DNA of 10,943 nt from an uncultured Eubacteriales bacterium (GCA_900321915.1 ONXW01000220.1:1-10943); one strand, 5' to 3'; numbered from the stretch's first letter, positions 1 through 8,072 are shown. Notes: generated from the sequence alone by a model not told the origin. Translations and numbers: made by a program.

Positions 1-1166
1 AGCGCCTGGAATGCCGAGCCGAGGATGATGCAGTAGCCGGCGAACACAAAGCTCAGGCTGATGATGCGGAGCGCCGGGATACCGATCTCCAGCATATGGT
101 CGGAAGCGTTGAACAGCAGCAGAAGCTCCCTGGTAAACACATGGAATATCGTCAGACCGGTGAGCATGATGGCCACGGCGATGATGACGCCGACCTTTAT
201 GGTGTCCATGATTCGTTTTTTATTCCGGGCCCCGTAGTTGTAGGCGACAATCGGGATAAAACCGTTGTTCAGCCCGAAGATCGGCATGAAAATGAAGCTC
301 TGCAGCTTGAAATAGACGCCGAGGACGGATACGGCGGTCTCCGAGAAGGAGATCAGGATCTTGTTCAGGCCGAAGGTCATCACAGAGACGATGGACTGCA
401 TGACGATGCTGGGCACGCCGACATAGTAGATATTCTTTATGACACGGCCGTCCGGCCTGAAATTTCCCGGGTTCAGGCGGACATCAGGGTTCTTCTTCGC
501 ATTCAGGATGATGGCCAGGATCGCCGCGACGCACTGTCCGAGGACCGTCGCGATGGCCGCGCCCCGGATTCCCAGCCGTGGGAACCCGAACAGGCCGAAG
601 ATGAGAATCGGGTCAAATACGATATTGAAAATGGCGCCGGTGAGCTGGGTTACCATGCTCAGCACGGTCCTTCCGGTGGACTGCATGATGCGCTCAAAGC
701 ACATTTCCAGGAAAATGCCGGCGGAACACATGGTGACAATCCGCAGGTACTGGGTGCCCAGCTCCGCGATCTCCGCGTTGCCGGCAGACTGGCTGTGAAA
801 ATACGGTTTTGCGCCGAAAAGCCCTATGAGAAGGAAGGCCAGGAAGCCCATCACGGCGAGGAAAATGCCGTTCTCCGCGGTCTTGTCGGCCATAGCCTGG
901 TTCTTTTCTCCCAGGGAGCGGGAGAGCAGAGCGTTCATACCGACACAGGTTCCGGCGGAGAGCGCGATCATCAGGGACTGGACCGGGAATGCGAGGGATA
1001 CCGCTGTCAGGGCATTCTCGCTGATCCGTGCCACAAAGATACTGTCTACAATATTATAGAGGGCCTGCACCAGCATCGAGATCATCATCGGAAGCGACAT
1101 GGTGATGAGAAGCTTCGTGACCGGCATGGTGCCCATCTTATTTTCACGCGCGGGAGCAGCTGTCAT
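1..1166 (-). CDS. MATE-family multidrug/sodium antiporter, 3' end missing
   Basis: Inner-membrane cation-coupled efflux transporter of the MATE family (NorM/DinF/MepA type). The minus strand reads as one open frame from ATG at 1166 to the left edge, 388 complete codons of a usual length near 450, so only the last helices are missing. The protein opens with a short polar stretch and then alternates hydrophobic helices with short loops. Family-like signatures are the first helix region (MSLPMMISMLVQALYNIVDSI), a central motif reading FNIVFDPILIFG, a basic loop before the second half, and GFIPIVAYNYGARNKKRI, typical of the second repeat. An AAAGGA ribosome site (1176-1181, minus strand) lies 9 nt before the ATG. 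It is transcribed away from the aminotransferase from its own promoter. Substrate cannot be told from sequence; drugs, cationic dyes or a metabolite are all possible. Confidence 0.94.
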   Translation of the reverse strand, partial: MTAAPARENKMGTMPVTKLLITMSLPMMISMLVQALYNIVDSIFVARISENALTAVSLAFPVQSLMIALSAGTCVGMNALLSRSLGEKNQAMADKTAENGIFLAVMGFLAFLLIGLFGAKPYFHSQSAGNAEIAELGTQYLRIVTMCSAGIFLEMCFERIMQSTGRTVLSMVTQLTGAIFNIVFDPILIFGLFGFPRLGIRGAAIATVLGQCVAAILAIILNAKKNPDVRLNPGNFRPDGRVIKNIYYVGVPSIVMQSIVSVMTFGLNKILISFSETAVSVLGVYFKLQSFIFMPIFGLNNGFIPIVAYNYGARNKKRIMDTIKVGVIIAVAIMLTGLTIFHVFTRELLLLFNASDHMLEIGIPALRIISLSFVFAGYCIILGSAFQA

Positions 1167-1212
1167 AATCCGGAATCCTTTCTTCGTCAGTTCATTCAGA
1201 GTACGGATAAAC

Positions 1213-1241
1213 ATTATAATCCAGGTAAAAATCCGCGTCAA
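1213..1241 (-). promoter_or_regulatory. Promoter for the MATE gene (sigma-A type)
   Basis: On the minus strand a -35 box TTGACG (1236-1241) is followed after exactly 17 nt by a perfect -10 box TATAAT (1213-1218). Transcription would begin near 1206, giving a leader of about 40 nt before the MATE start at 1166. The boxes are read directly from the sequence; their activity is inferred. Its -35 box lies 11 nt from the -35 box of the divergent promoter, so a regulator bound between them could affect both genes. Confidence 0.7.
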
Positions 1242-1252
1242 CAGAATAAAAC

Positions 1253-1281
1253 TTGTCTACCGGGCAGATTGATGATATTAT
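1253..1281 (+). promoter_or_regulatory. Promoter for the aminotransferase-led operon (sigma-A type)
   Basis: On the plus strand a -35 box TTGTCT (1253-1258) is followed after 17 nt by a -10 box TATTAT (1276-1281). Transcription would begin near 1288, leaving a leader of about 39 nt before the ATG at 1327, too short for a known riboswitch class. A strong ribosome site GGAGGAG (1311-1317) follows. It is probably the main promoter for the genes that run from 1327 onward, because no terminator or long gap is seen before 10231. Confidence 0.6.
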
Positions 1282-1326
1282 AAATAAATCATTTGTAAAG
1301 GAAACACTTAGGAGGAGAACCTTAAT

Positions 1327-2625
1327 ATGACAGCATACAGAGAGATGACCAATGAAGAACTGTTCTCGCTGCGCAGAGAGCTTGCCAGGGAATACCACAG
1401 GTTCCAGGCAAAAGATCTTCACCTCGATATGTCCAGGGGAAAGCCCTCGGCGGACCAGCTGGACCTTTCCATGGGGATGATGGATGTGCTCAACAGCGAG
1501 AGCGATCTCCGCTGTGAGGACGGGACCGACTGCCGCAACTACGGCGTCCTGGACGGTATCAGCGAGGCAAAGCAGCTGCTGGCTGACATGATGGAGGTTC
1601 CCCCGGAGAATATTATCATTTACGGAAATTCGAGCCTGAACGTGATGTACGATACCATTGCCCGCTCCTATACCCACGGCGTGATGGGCAATACCCCCTG
1701 GAGCAAACAGGACAAAGTAAAATTCCTCTGCGTCGTTCCGGGATATGACCGCCATTTTGCCATTTCCGAGTTCTTCGGCATGGAGCTTATCTCCATCCCG
1801 ATGCTGGAGGACGGACCGGATATGGACCTGGTGGAAAAGCATGTCAACCACGATCCGGCAGTCAAGGGAATCTGGTGCGTGCCCAAGTATTCCAACCCGA
1901 CGGGCAACAGCTACTCTGACGAGACAGTCAGGCGGCTGGCGCATCTTAAGCCGGCAGCCCCCGATTTCCGCATCTACTGGGACAATGCCTACGGCATTCA
2001 TCATCTCTATGAAGATACGGAGGATTTTGTCCTGGAGATCCTGCAGGAATGCAAGAAGGCCGGCAATTCAGACCTTGTCTACAAGTTTTCCTCGACATCC
2101 AAGATCTGCTTCCCGGGGTCCGGTATCGCGGCCATCGCCGCGTCCCACAACAACCTGGATGATATCCGGAAGCAGCTGACCATCCAGACCATCGGCCACG
2201 ATAAGGTGAACCAGCTGCGCCATGTGCGGTTCTTTAAAGACCTTGACGGCATGAAGGCCCACATGAAAAAGCAGGCAGATATTCTGCGCCCGAAGTTTGA
2301 GGCTGTGGAGGAGATTTTCGCGCGGGATCTGGAGGGCCTTGAGATTGCCAGGTGGACCAAACCGAAGGGAGGGTATTTTATTTCCTTCTACGGGATGAAC
2401 GGCACTGCCAGGCGTATCGTGGAGCTTTGCCGCAAGGCCGGCGTGAAGCTTACGAATGCAGGCGCGGCATTCCCTTACGGGAAGGATCCGGAGGATTCCC
2501 ATATCCGTATCGCGCCTTCCTATCCGGCCCCGTCAGAGCTGGTTACCGCCGCGGAACTGTTCACGCTGGCGACCAGGGTTGTCAGCATCGACAAAATACT
2601 TGAGGAGAGAGCCGAAGAGAAATGA
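1327..2625 (+). CDS. PLP-dependent aminotransferase, class I fold subgroup Ic (aspartate aminotransferase-like)
   Basis: Cytosolic pyridoxal-phosphate enzyme that swaps an amino group between an amino acid and a 2-oxo acid; the closest family I recognise is the subgroup Ic aspartate aminotransferases. The 432-residue length fits a full-length member. Visible fold-type I landmarks: N-terminal motif LDMSRGKPS (about 33-41), NYGVLDGI (about 72-79), SNPTG with Asn190, cofactor Asp219 and Tyr222 in YWDNAYGIHH, the likely Schiff-base Lys259 in SSTSKICFPGSG, and Arg394 in HIRIAPSYP, expected to hold the substrate alpha-carboxylate. The start at 1327 has GGAGGAG 9 nt upstream. Its stop TGA overlaps the ATG of the next gene (ATGA at 2622-2625), so the two are probably translationally coupled. 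Aspartate/2-oxoglutarate is the best guess for substrates, but an aromatic or other amino acid is not excluded. Confidence 0.92.
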   Translation: MTAYREMTNEELFSLRRELAREYHRFQAKDLHLDMSRGKPSADQLDLSMGMMDVLNSESDLRCEDGTDCRNYGVLDGISEAKQLLADMMEVPPENIIIYGNSSLNVMYDTIARSYTHGVMGNTPWSKQDKVKFLCVVPGYDRHFAISEFFGMELISIPMLEDGPDMDLVEKHVNHDPAVKGIWCVPKYSNPTGNSYSDETVRRLAHLKPAAPDFRIYWDNAYGIHHLYEDTEDFVLEILQECKKAGNSDLVYKFSSTSKICFPGSGIAAIAASHNNLDDIRKQLTIQTIGHDKVNQLRHVRFFKDLDGMKAHMKKQADILRPKFEAVEEIFARDLEGLEIARWTKPKGGYFISFYGMNGTARRIVELCRKAGVKLTNAGAAFPYGKDPEDSHIRIAPSYPAPSELVTAAELFTLATRVVSIDKILEERAEEK

Positions 2626-5600
2626 ATGAATCAGGAGAAGCAGCACACCCGATGAGCAGAAAGTCCAGGCAGGGAAAGGAACATTTTTCCCTGTCCGGTT
2701 TGTTTCGCCCTTCGGACAGCCTGCTTCTCGCTTTTTTTGTACCGATCATTGTTCTGGCGGTGATTTTTGCCGCCCGGGGGATCTGGCCTTTCGGCGACGA
2801 GTGCTACCTGCGCCTGGATATGTACCACCAGTACACCCCGTTCATGGAGGAGTTCCGTGACAAGCTCAGGACGGGCGGGGGATTCCTGTACAGCTGGGAT
2901 ATCGGCCTGGGAGCCAATTTCCCCGCGCTGTACGCCTACTATCTTGCAAGCCCGCTGAACTGGCTCGTTATCCTCTGCCCCCACAGCCATGTGATTGAGT
3001 TTGTGACGGCGATGGTGGTGGTGAAGACCGCCCTGTCGGGTCTGACCTTCACCTGGTACCTGCAGAGGCATACGGGCAGGATGCGGTTCGGAGCCGGCTT
3101 TTTCGGCGTCTTTTACGCCCTGTCGGGATATATGGCAGCCTACAGCTGGAACATTATGTGGCTGGACTGCATCTGGCTGTTCCCGCTCATCGTTCTGGGA
3201 CTGGAAGAGCTGGTAAAGGAGCGGAAGCCGTTCCTCTACTGTATTACACTGGGACTGGCGATTTTCTCCAATTACTATATTTCGATCATGATATGTATCT
3301 TCATGATCATTTATTTCCCGGTGGTCTGCTTCCTGAATTATGAGGACGGAAGAAAACTCAGGGAGTCCGTGTTATACTTCGCGATGTTTTCCCTGCTTGC
3401 AGGGGCGCTGGCCGCGGTGGTGCTCCTCCCGGAGGTTATGGCGCTGCAGGCGACCGCCGCGGCGGAGTCCACATTTCCCAAAACCTTCCAGAGTTACTTT
3501 ACCGTCATTGACATGCTCGCCCGGCACATGTGCGGCGTCGAGTCGGAGACGGGACTGGATCACTGGCCCAATATCTACTGCGGGACCGCGGTGTATCTCT
3601 TTTTTGTGCTGTACCTGCTGGACAGTAAGATAACGCGGAAGGAAAAGCTGGTCTACTGCACGGTGGAAGTATTTTTCCTGGCAAGCTTCAGCATCAATTT
3701 CCTGAATTTTCTCTGGCACGGTTTTCATTATCCCAACAGCCTTCCGGCACGGCAGTCATTTATCTATATTTTCCTGCTGCTCCTGATGTGCTATGAGGCG
3801 TACACCCACCTGCCGTCCATGCCGGTGCAGAATATCGGGCCGGCGTTTGCCGCCTCGGCGGGATTTGTCCTGCTGGCGGAGAAGGTGGTGACAGATGACG
3901 CCTTCGATTTCTGGGTGTATTACCTGGCCCTGTTCCTCCTCCTGCTCTACACCGTGCTGCTGTATGCGGCAAAGAGCCGGAAAGCGCCGGCCTGTGTGGT
4001 GATTTCGGCAATCGTCCTGGTGCTGGTGGAGAGCGTGGCCAATACGGCCATCACCAGTGTCCCGACCACCAGCAGGGAAGCATATGTAAAACATGATGAG
4101 AGTGTTGCGGTGCGTCTCTCGGAGCGGGCCCGGGGAGATGAGTTCGTCCGGGTGGATTACGATGATGAGCAGACAAAGAATTACGGGGCCTGGAGCGGCT
4201 ACCACTCGGCATCCGTGTTCTCTTCCCTGTCCAGCGCGGACATGTCAGACTTTTACAAGAAGGTCGGCTGCGAGGGAGGAATCAACTCTTACTGCTTCAA
4301 CGGATCCACACCGCTCATCGACAGCCTGTTTGACGTCCGCTACGCGATGAAAAAGCGGGAAACGGACAATCCCCACATGCATATGGTACAGGAATCGGGA
4401 GAGCTGTTCCTGTATGAGAATCCCTTTATCCTGCCCCTCGGATTCGCCATTCCGGAGAAGCTCCTTACGGAATGGGCTCCCTCCGAACAGGATCCGGTAA
4501 AGTCGCAGAATGACTTTGCCTCCCTTCTGGGCGCGGGCGTCCTCCTGGAGGCCCATCCCTTTGAGGAGACGGGGGAAAACCTGACATTCACCGCCGAAGA
4601 GGGCGGGGAGTATTATATCAATGTAACGAACCCTGCGGTGAAAAAAGCAACCCTGCGCCGCATGGACTATTCGGATACGGTGACCAATATGACCAGGGGA
4701 TTCCTGGTAGAGACGGGATTTATCCCGGAGGGCATCACGGCGACGCTGGATACCGAGGATCCGCAGGGGGAGGCCCTGCGGGGAAGCGTATACAGGTTCC
4801 GCTACGATACCCTGGAGAATATCTACAACACCCTGGCGCCGGGAGCCCTTCAGGTAACCCGGTGGAAGGACGGTTATGTCTCGGGGACAGTCCGCATGGC
4901 GGAGGAGGGAATGCTTTTTCTTTCCATCCCATATGATAAAGGCTGGAGCGTGACGATTGACCAAAAAAGCGCTATAATAGAGAATGTATTCGGCGCGTTC
5001 TGCGGCGTGCGGGTTCCCGAGGGAGAACACAGCATCGAACTGCGGTATATGCCGGACGGCCTGATTGCCGGATTAGTTATCACACTGCTTGCCCTGGCGG
5101 TGCTGGGAGCGGCCCTCTTTGCCGCGCATCACAGGCCCGGGCCCGGAAGGAGGAAAACCGGGACGGATGCAGGCGGAGAGCATGAAAAAAGGAGAACTGA
5201 CATGAAGAGAGAGAGACTTGAAGACTATGTCATTACGATTCCGGATTTCCCGGAACCCGGAATTATGTTCCGCGATATCACCAGTGTGCTGCAGGATCCG
5301 GACGGCCTGAATATGGCCATCAACGGCCTGACAGAGATGCTTCAGGGTGTGGACTTCGATGTAGTTCTCGGACCTGAGGCCCGCGGATTCATGTTCGGCG
5401 TGCCGCTGGCATACAATCTGCACAAGGGCTTCGTGCCCGTCCGCAAGAAGGGAAAACTGCCGCGGGAGACGGTTTCCGTCAAGTATGACCTGGAGTACGG
5501 CTCCGCGGAGCTGGAGATGCACAAGGACGCCATCCGTCCGGGACAGAAGGTGGTTATCGTGGATGACCTGATGGCCACCGGCGGCACCGTGGAAGCCATC

Positions 5601-5732
5601 GCGAAGCTGGTGGAGGAGATGGGCGGAGAAGTCGTGAAGATGTGCTTTGTGATGGAACTGGCCGGACTTCACGGAAGAGACAAGCTCCCGGGATATAATG
5701 TGGAAGCCCTGATCACCTACGAGGGAAAATAA
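2622..5732 (+). CDS. YfhO-family membrane glycosyltransferase-like protein joined in frame to adenine phosphoribosyltransferase
   Basis: A single 1036-codon open frame. Residues 1 to about 860 are a YfhO-family protein, close to the 861 residues of Bacillus subtilis YfhO, which with CsbB adds GlcNAc to lipoteichoic acid on the outer face of the membrane. Visible here: a first helix (about 33-52), an extracellular loop with the GT-C-like LDMYHQYTPF (Asp66) and YSWDIGLG (Asp93), about ten further hydrophobic segments up to about residue 480, a large soluble outer domain (about 480-805), and a last helix at 814-835. The basic tail after that helix (RPGPGRRK, 838-845) points to the cytosol. Residues 861-1036 are a complete Apt (see separate entry). 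ATG 2622 is favoured because GAGGAG lies upstream (2602-2607) and it overlaps the previous stop; ATG 2652 is an alternative. No CsbB or GtcA partner is in the window. Whether the two parts are made as one chain is uncertain: an internal ribosome site and an old ATGA junction suggest separate genes recently joined. Confidence 0.85.
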   Translation: MNESGEAAHPMSRKSRQGKEHFSLSGLFRPSDSLLLAFFVPIIVLAVIFAARGIWPFGDECYLRLDMYHQYTPFMEEFRDKLRTGGGFLYSWDIGLGANFPALYAYYLASPLNWLVILCPHSHVIEFVTAMVVVKTALSGLTFTWYLQRHTGRMRFGAGFFGVFYALSGYMAAYSWNIMWLDCIWLFPLIVLGLEELVKERKPFLYCITLGLAIFSNYYISIMICIFMIIYFPVVCFLNYEDGRKLRESVLYFAMFSLLAGALAAVVLLPEVMALQATAAAESTFPKTFQSYFTVIDMLARHMCGVESETGLDHWPNIYCGTAVYLFFVLYLLDSKITRKEKLVYCTVEVFFLASFSINFLNFLWHGFHYPNSLPARQSFIYIFLLLLMCYEAYTHLPSMPVQNIGPAFAASAGFVLLAEKVVTDDAFDFWVYYLALFLLLLYTVLLYAAKSRKAPACVVISAIVLVLVESVANTAITSVPTTSREAYVKHDESVAVRLSERARGDEFVRVDYDDEQTKNYGAWSGYHSASVFSSLSSADMSDFYKKVGCEGGINSYCFNGSTPLIDSLFDVRYAMKKRETDNPHMHMVQESGELFLYENPFILPLGFAIPEKLLTEWAPSEQDPVKSQNDFASLLGAGVLLEAHPFEETGENLTFTAEEGGEYYINVTNPAVKKATLRRMDYSDTVTNMTRGFLVETGFIPEGITATLDTEDPQGEALRGSVYRFRYDTLENIYNTLAPGALQVTRWKDGYVSGTVRMAEEGMLFLSIPYDKGWSVTIDQKSAIIENVFGAFCGVRVPEGEHSIELRYMPDGLIAGLVITLLALAVLGAALFAAHHRPGPGRRKTGTDAGGEHEKRRTDMKRERLEDYVITIPDFPEPGIMFRDITSVLQDPDGLNMAINGLTEMLQGVDFDVVLGPEARGFMFGVPLAYNLHKGFVPVRKKGKLPRETVSVKYDLEYGSAELEMHKDAIRPGQKVVIVDDLMATGGTVEAIAKLVEEMGGEVVKMCFVMELAGLHGRDKLPGYNVEALITYEGK
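4950..4978 (+). promoter_or_regulatory. Possible intragenic promoter ahead of apt
   Basis: Inside the yfhO portion a -35-like GTGACG (4950-4955) is followed after 17 nt by a perfect -10 box TATAAT (4973-4978), in a short AT-rich patch of an otherwise GC-rich gene. Transcription would start near 4985, about 217 nt before the internal apt ATG. It could give apt and the RSH gene expression independent of the upstream genes. The match is real but the -35 box is only 4 of 6, and chance occurrence within coding sequence cannot be ruled out. Confidence 0.35.
5187..5194 (+). promoter_or_regulatory. Internal ribosome binding site for apt
   Basis: AAAAGGAG lies 7 nt before the ATG at 5202, an ideal Shine-Dalgarno spacing, inside the joined YfhO-Apt frame. 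It is the main evidence that Apt is also (or only) translated as its own protein. A TGA at 5203-5205 in the next reading frame overlaps this ATG as ATGA, the usual form of coupled gene junctions elsewhere in this window. Confidence 0.7.
5202..5732 (+). CDS. apt: Adenine phosphoribosyltransferase (internal start, same frame as YfhO)
   Basis: Cytosolic purine-salvage enzyme (EC 2.4.2.7) that makes AMP and pyrophosphate from adenine and PRPP. From the ATG at 5202 the product is 176 residues, the normal length of bacterial Apt. Landmarks: N-terminal IPDFPEPGIMFRDITSVLQD, the GPEARGFMFGVPLAY segment, the flexible catalytic loop region RKKGKLPRETVSVKYDLEYGSAELEMH, and the PRPP-binding loop VVIVDDLMATGGT with the acidic pair at residues 121-122 of Apt (981-982 of the joined frame). 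No key residue is missing, so the domain should be active. It has its own strong ribosome site and perhaps a promoter at 4950-4978. The RSH gene follows 51 nt downstream, a common Clostridia pairing of purine salvage with alarmone control. It is listed separately because it may be made both alone and as the tail of the YfhO chain. Confidence 0.9.
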   Translation: MKRERLEDYVITIPDFPEPGIMFRDITSVLQDPDGLNMAINGLTEMLQGVDFDVVLGPEARGFMFGVPLAYNLHKGFVPVRKKGKLPRETVSVKYDLEYGSAELEMHKDAIRPGQKVVIVDDLMATGGTVEAIAKLVEEMGGEVVKMCFVMELAGLHGRDKLPGYNVEALITYEGK

Positions 5733-5783
5733 GCTGACAGACTGACGGAATACAGAAGATCGGGACACAAGGAGGGATTGGGT

Positions 5784-8072
5784 ATGGATATGACCGAGAA
5801 CGGAAAAAAAACCGAGCGGATACTGGAGGCACCGGCTGATTTCACACAGCCGGAGGCTCTCTTTTATCAGCTGACCGCGGCGATCCACAGATATCACCCC
5901 TCCGATGACATTTCCCAGATCGAGAAGGCGTATCGCATCGCCCGCGAGGCACACAGGGACCAGAAGAGAAAGTCCGGGGAACCCTATATTATTCATCCGC
6001 TCTGCGTCGCCATCATCCTGGCGGACCTGGAGCTGGACAAGGAGACCATCATTGCGGGAATCCTCCACGACGTGGTGGAGGACACGGTTCTTTCCTACGA
6101 CGATATGGTGCGGGAGTTCGGCGAGGAGGTGGCCCTCCTGGTGGACGGCGTCACCAAGCTGACCCAGATCTCCTGGCACAAGGACAAGGTGGAGATCCAG
6201 GCGGAGAACCTGAGGAAGATGTTCCTGGCCATGGCCAAGGATATCCGCGTCATCCTGATCAAGCTGGCGGACCGCCTGCACAACATGCGGACGCTCCAGT
6301 TCATGAAGCCGGAGAAGCAGAAGGAGAAGGCGCGGGAGACCATGGATATCTTCGCGCCCATCGCGGAGCGCCTCGGTATCAGCAAGGTGAAGACGGAGCT
6401 GGACGACCTGTCCCTCAAGTACCTGGAGCCGGAGATCTATGAGGATCTGAAGAACCAGGTGGAACAGCGGAAGGGGACCAAGGAAGCCTTTATCCATACC
6501 ATCCTGGACGAGGTGAATGAGGCGATGCAGCAGGCCGGAATCCGCTGCAAGGTGGAGGGCCGCGTCAAGCATCTCTTCAGCATATATAAGAAGATGGTGA
6601 ACCAGGACAAGTCCATTGACCAGATCTATGACCTGTTCGCCGTCCGTATCATCGTGGATACGGTGAAGGACTGCTACGCCGCCCTGGGCGTGATCCATGA
6701 GATGTATAAGCCGATCCCCGGCAGGTTCAAGGATTACATCGCCATGCCAAAGCCGAATATGTACCAGTCCCTGCACACGACGCTTATCAGCAAGAGCGGG
6801 CAGCCTTTCGAGATACAGATCCGGACCTTCGAGATGCACCGCACGGCTGAATACGGTATCGCGGCGCACTGGAAGTACAAAGAGAGCGGCAGCGGGCAGG
6901 CGGCCAACATTGACAGTACGGAAGCCAAGCTGACCTGGCTGCGCCAGATCCTGGAATGGCAGCAGGATATGTCGGACAACCATGAGTTCCTGAACCTGCT
7001 GAAGAGCGATCTGGACCTGTTCCAGGACAATGTCTACTGCTTTACCCCGACGGGGGATGTCAAGAACCTTCCCAGCGGATCGACGCCCATCGATTTCGCC
7101 TATTCCATCCACAGCGCGGTGGGCAACAAGATGGTGGGAGCCCGCGTCAACGGGAAACTGGTCAATATCGACTATGTCATCCAGAACGGCGACCGGGTGG
7201 AGATCATCACCTCCCAGAATTCCCGGGGACCCAGCCGCGACTGGCTGAAGTTTGTCCGGAGCACACAGGCGAAGAACAAGATCAACCAGTGGTTCAAGAC
7301 GGAACTCCGGGCCGACAATATCCAGAGGGGCCGGGAGATGATCGACCGGTACTGCCGCGCGAAGGGAATTGATTTTACAGAGCTGAACAAGCCGGAATAC
7401 GTGGAGAAGGTACTGCAGCGGTACTCGTTCAAGGACTGGGATTCCGTCCTGGCGTCCATCGGGCACGGGGGAATCAAAGAAGGCCAGGTCATCAACAAGA
7501 TGGTTGATGAAAAGACGAGCCGCGAAAAGAAGGAGCAGACCGACGAAACCATCCTGGATACCATCGCGGCGGACGGCAGCCGTCTTCCGGTGATGGCCAA
7601 GGGAAAAGAGAACAGCGGCATTATCGTCAAGGGGATGCATGACCTCGCGGTGCGGTTTTCCAAGTGCTGCAACCCGGTCCCGGGGGATGAGATCAAGGGA
7701 TTTATCACCCGCGGCCGCGGCATTACCATTCACCGGAGCGACTGTATCAATGTACTGAACCTGCCGGAGGAGGAGAGAAACAGGCTTATCGACGCGGAAT
7801 GGCAGAATCCGGAAAGCATGACCGGAAAAGAGAAGTACATGACGGAGATCCGCATCTACGCCAACAACCGTATCGGTATGTTTGTCGACCTGTCCAAGGT
7901 GTTTACGGAAAGGCAGATAGACATCCTGTCGATGAACGTCAAGACCAGCAAGCAGGGCAGGGCTACGATTTCCATGAGCTTTGACATTCACGGCATTGAC
8001 GAGCTGAACAGCCTGATTGAAAAGCTCCGCCAGATTGACGGCGTGCTCGATATCGCGAGACAGGCCGGATAA
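5784..8072 (+). CDS. relA: Bifunctional (p)ppGpp synthetase/hydrolase, RelA/SpoT homologue (Rel)
   Basis: Long RSH enzyme that makes (p)ppGpp from ATP and GDP/GTP when uncharged tRNA stalls ribosomes and also breaks it down. Length from ATG 5784 is 762 residues, normal for Firmicute Rel. Domains in order: HD hydrolase (about 45-200) with Arg62, His71 and HDVVEDT (His95, Asp96, Glu99, Asp100); synthetase (about 240-360) with RFKDYIAMPKPNMYQSLHTT (Arg314 to Asp317) and Glu343 in EIQIRT; TGS (about 415-475) starting VYCFTPTGDVKNLP; a zinc-finger-like/RIS region with Cys628-Cys629 in KCCNPVPGDEI; C-terminal ACT (about 685-760). The RFKD form and intact HD motif fit a bifunctional enzyme rather than a synthetase-only RelA. 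ATG 5784 is chosen over the in-frame TTG at 5778 because AAGGAGG (5769-5775) is 8 nt from the ATG but only 2 nt from the TTG. No terminator separates it from apt. Confidence 0.97.
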   Translation: MDMTENGKKTERILEAPADFTQPEALFYQLTAAIHRYHPSDDISQIEKAYRIAREAHRDQKRKSGEPYIIHPLCVAIILADLELDKETIIAGILHDVVEDTVLSYDDMVREFGEEVALLVDGVTKLTQISWHKDKVEIQAENLRKMFLAMAKDIRVILIKLADRLHNMRTLQFMKPEKQKEKARETMDIFAPIAERLGISKVKTELDDLSLKYLEPEIYEDLKNQVEQRKGTKEAFIHTILDEVNEAMQQAGIRCKVEGRVKHLFSIYKKMVNQDKSIDQIYDLFAVRIIVDTVKDCYAALGVIHEMYKPIPGRFKDYIAMPKPNMYQSLHTTLISKSGQPFEIQIRTFEMHRTAEYGIAAHWKYKESGSGQAANIDSTEAKLTWLRQILEWQQDMSDNHEFLNLLKSDLDLFQDNVYCFTPTGDVKNLPSGSTPIDFAYSIHSAVGNKMVGARVNGKLVNIDYVIQNGDRVEIITSQNSRGPSRDWLKFVRSTQAKNKINQWFKTELRADNIQRGREMIDRYCRAKGIDFTELNKPEYVEKVLQRYSFKDWDSVLASIGHGGIKEGQVINKMVDEKTSREKKEQTDETILDTIAADGSRLPVMAKGKENSGIIVKGMHDLAVRFSKCCNPVPGDEIKGFITRGRGITIHRSDCINVLNLPEEERNRLIDAEWQNPESMTGKEKYMTEIRIYANNRIGMFVDLSKVFTERQIDILSMNVKTSKQGRATISMSFDIHGIDELNSLIEKLRQIDGVLDIARQAG

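Noticed and set aside
96..1283. A 395-codon plus-strand open frame over the MATE gene
   Set aside because: Low-complexity His/Asp/Gly-rich translation with no family signature, antisense to a clear MATE transporter; a compositional shadow.
5778..5783. TTG at 5778 as the start of the RSH protein
   Set aside because: The ribosome site would be only 2 nt away; the in-frame ATG at 5784 has the correct 8-nt spacing.
5733..5783. Possible terminator or promoter between apt and relA
   Set aside because: No hairpin with a T-run and no properly spaced -35/-10 pair; only a short direct repeat of CTGAC is present, so it is treated as an in-operon spacer.
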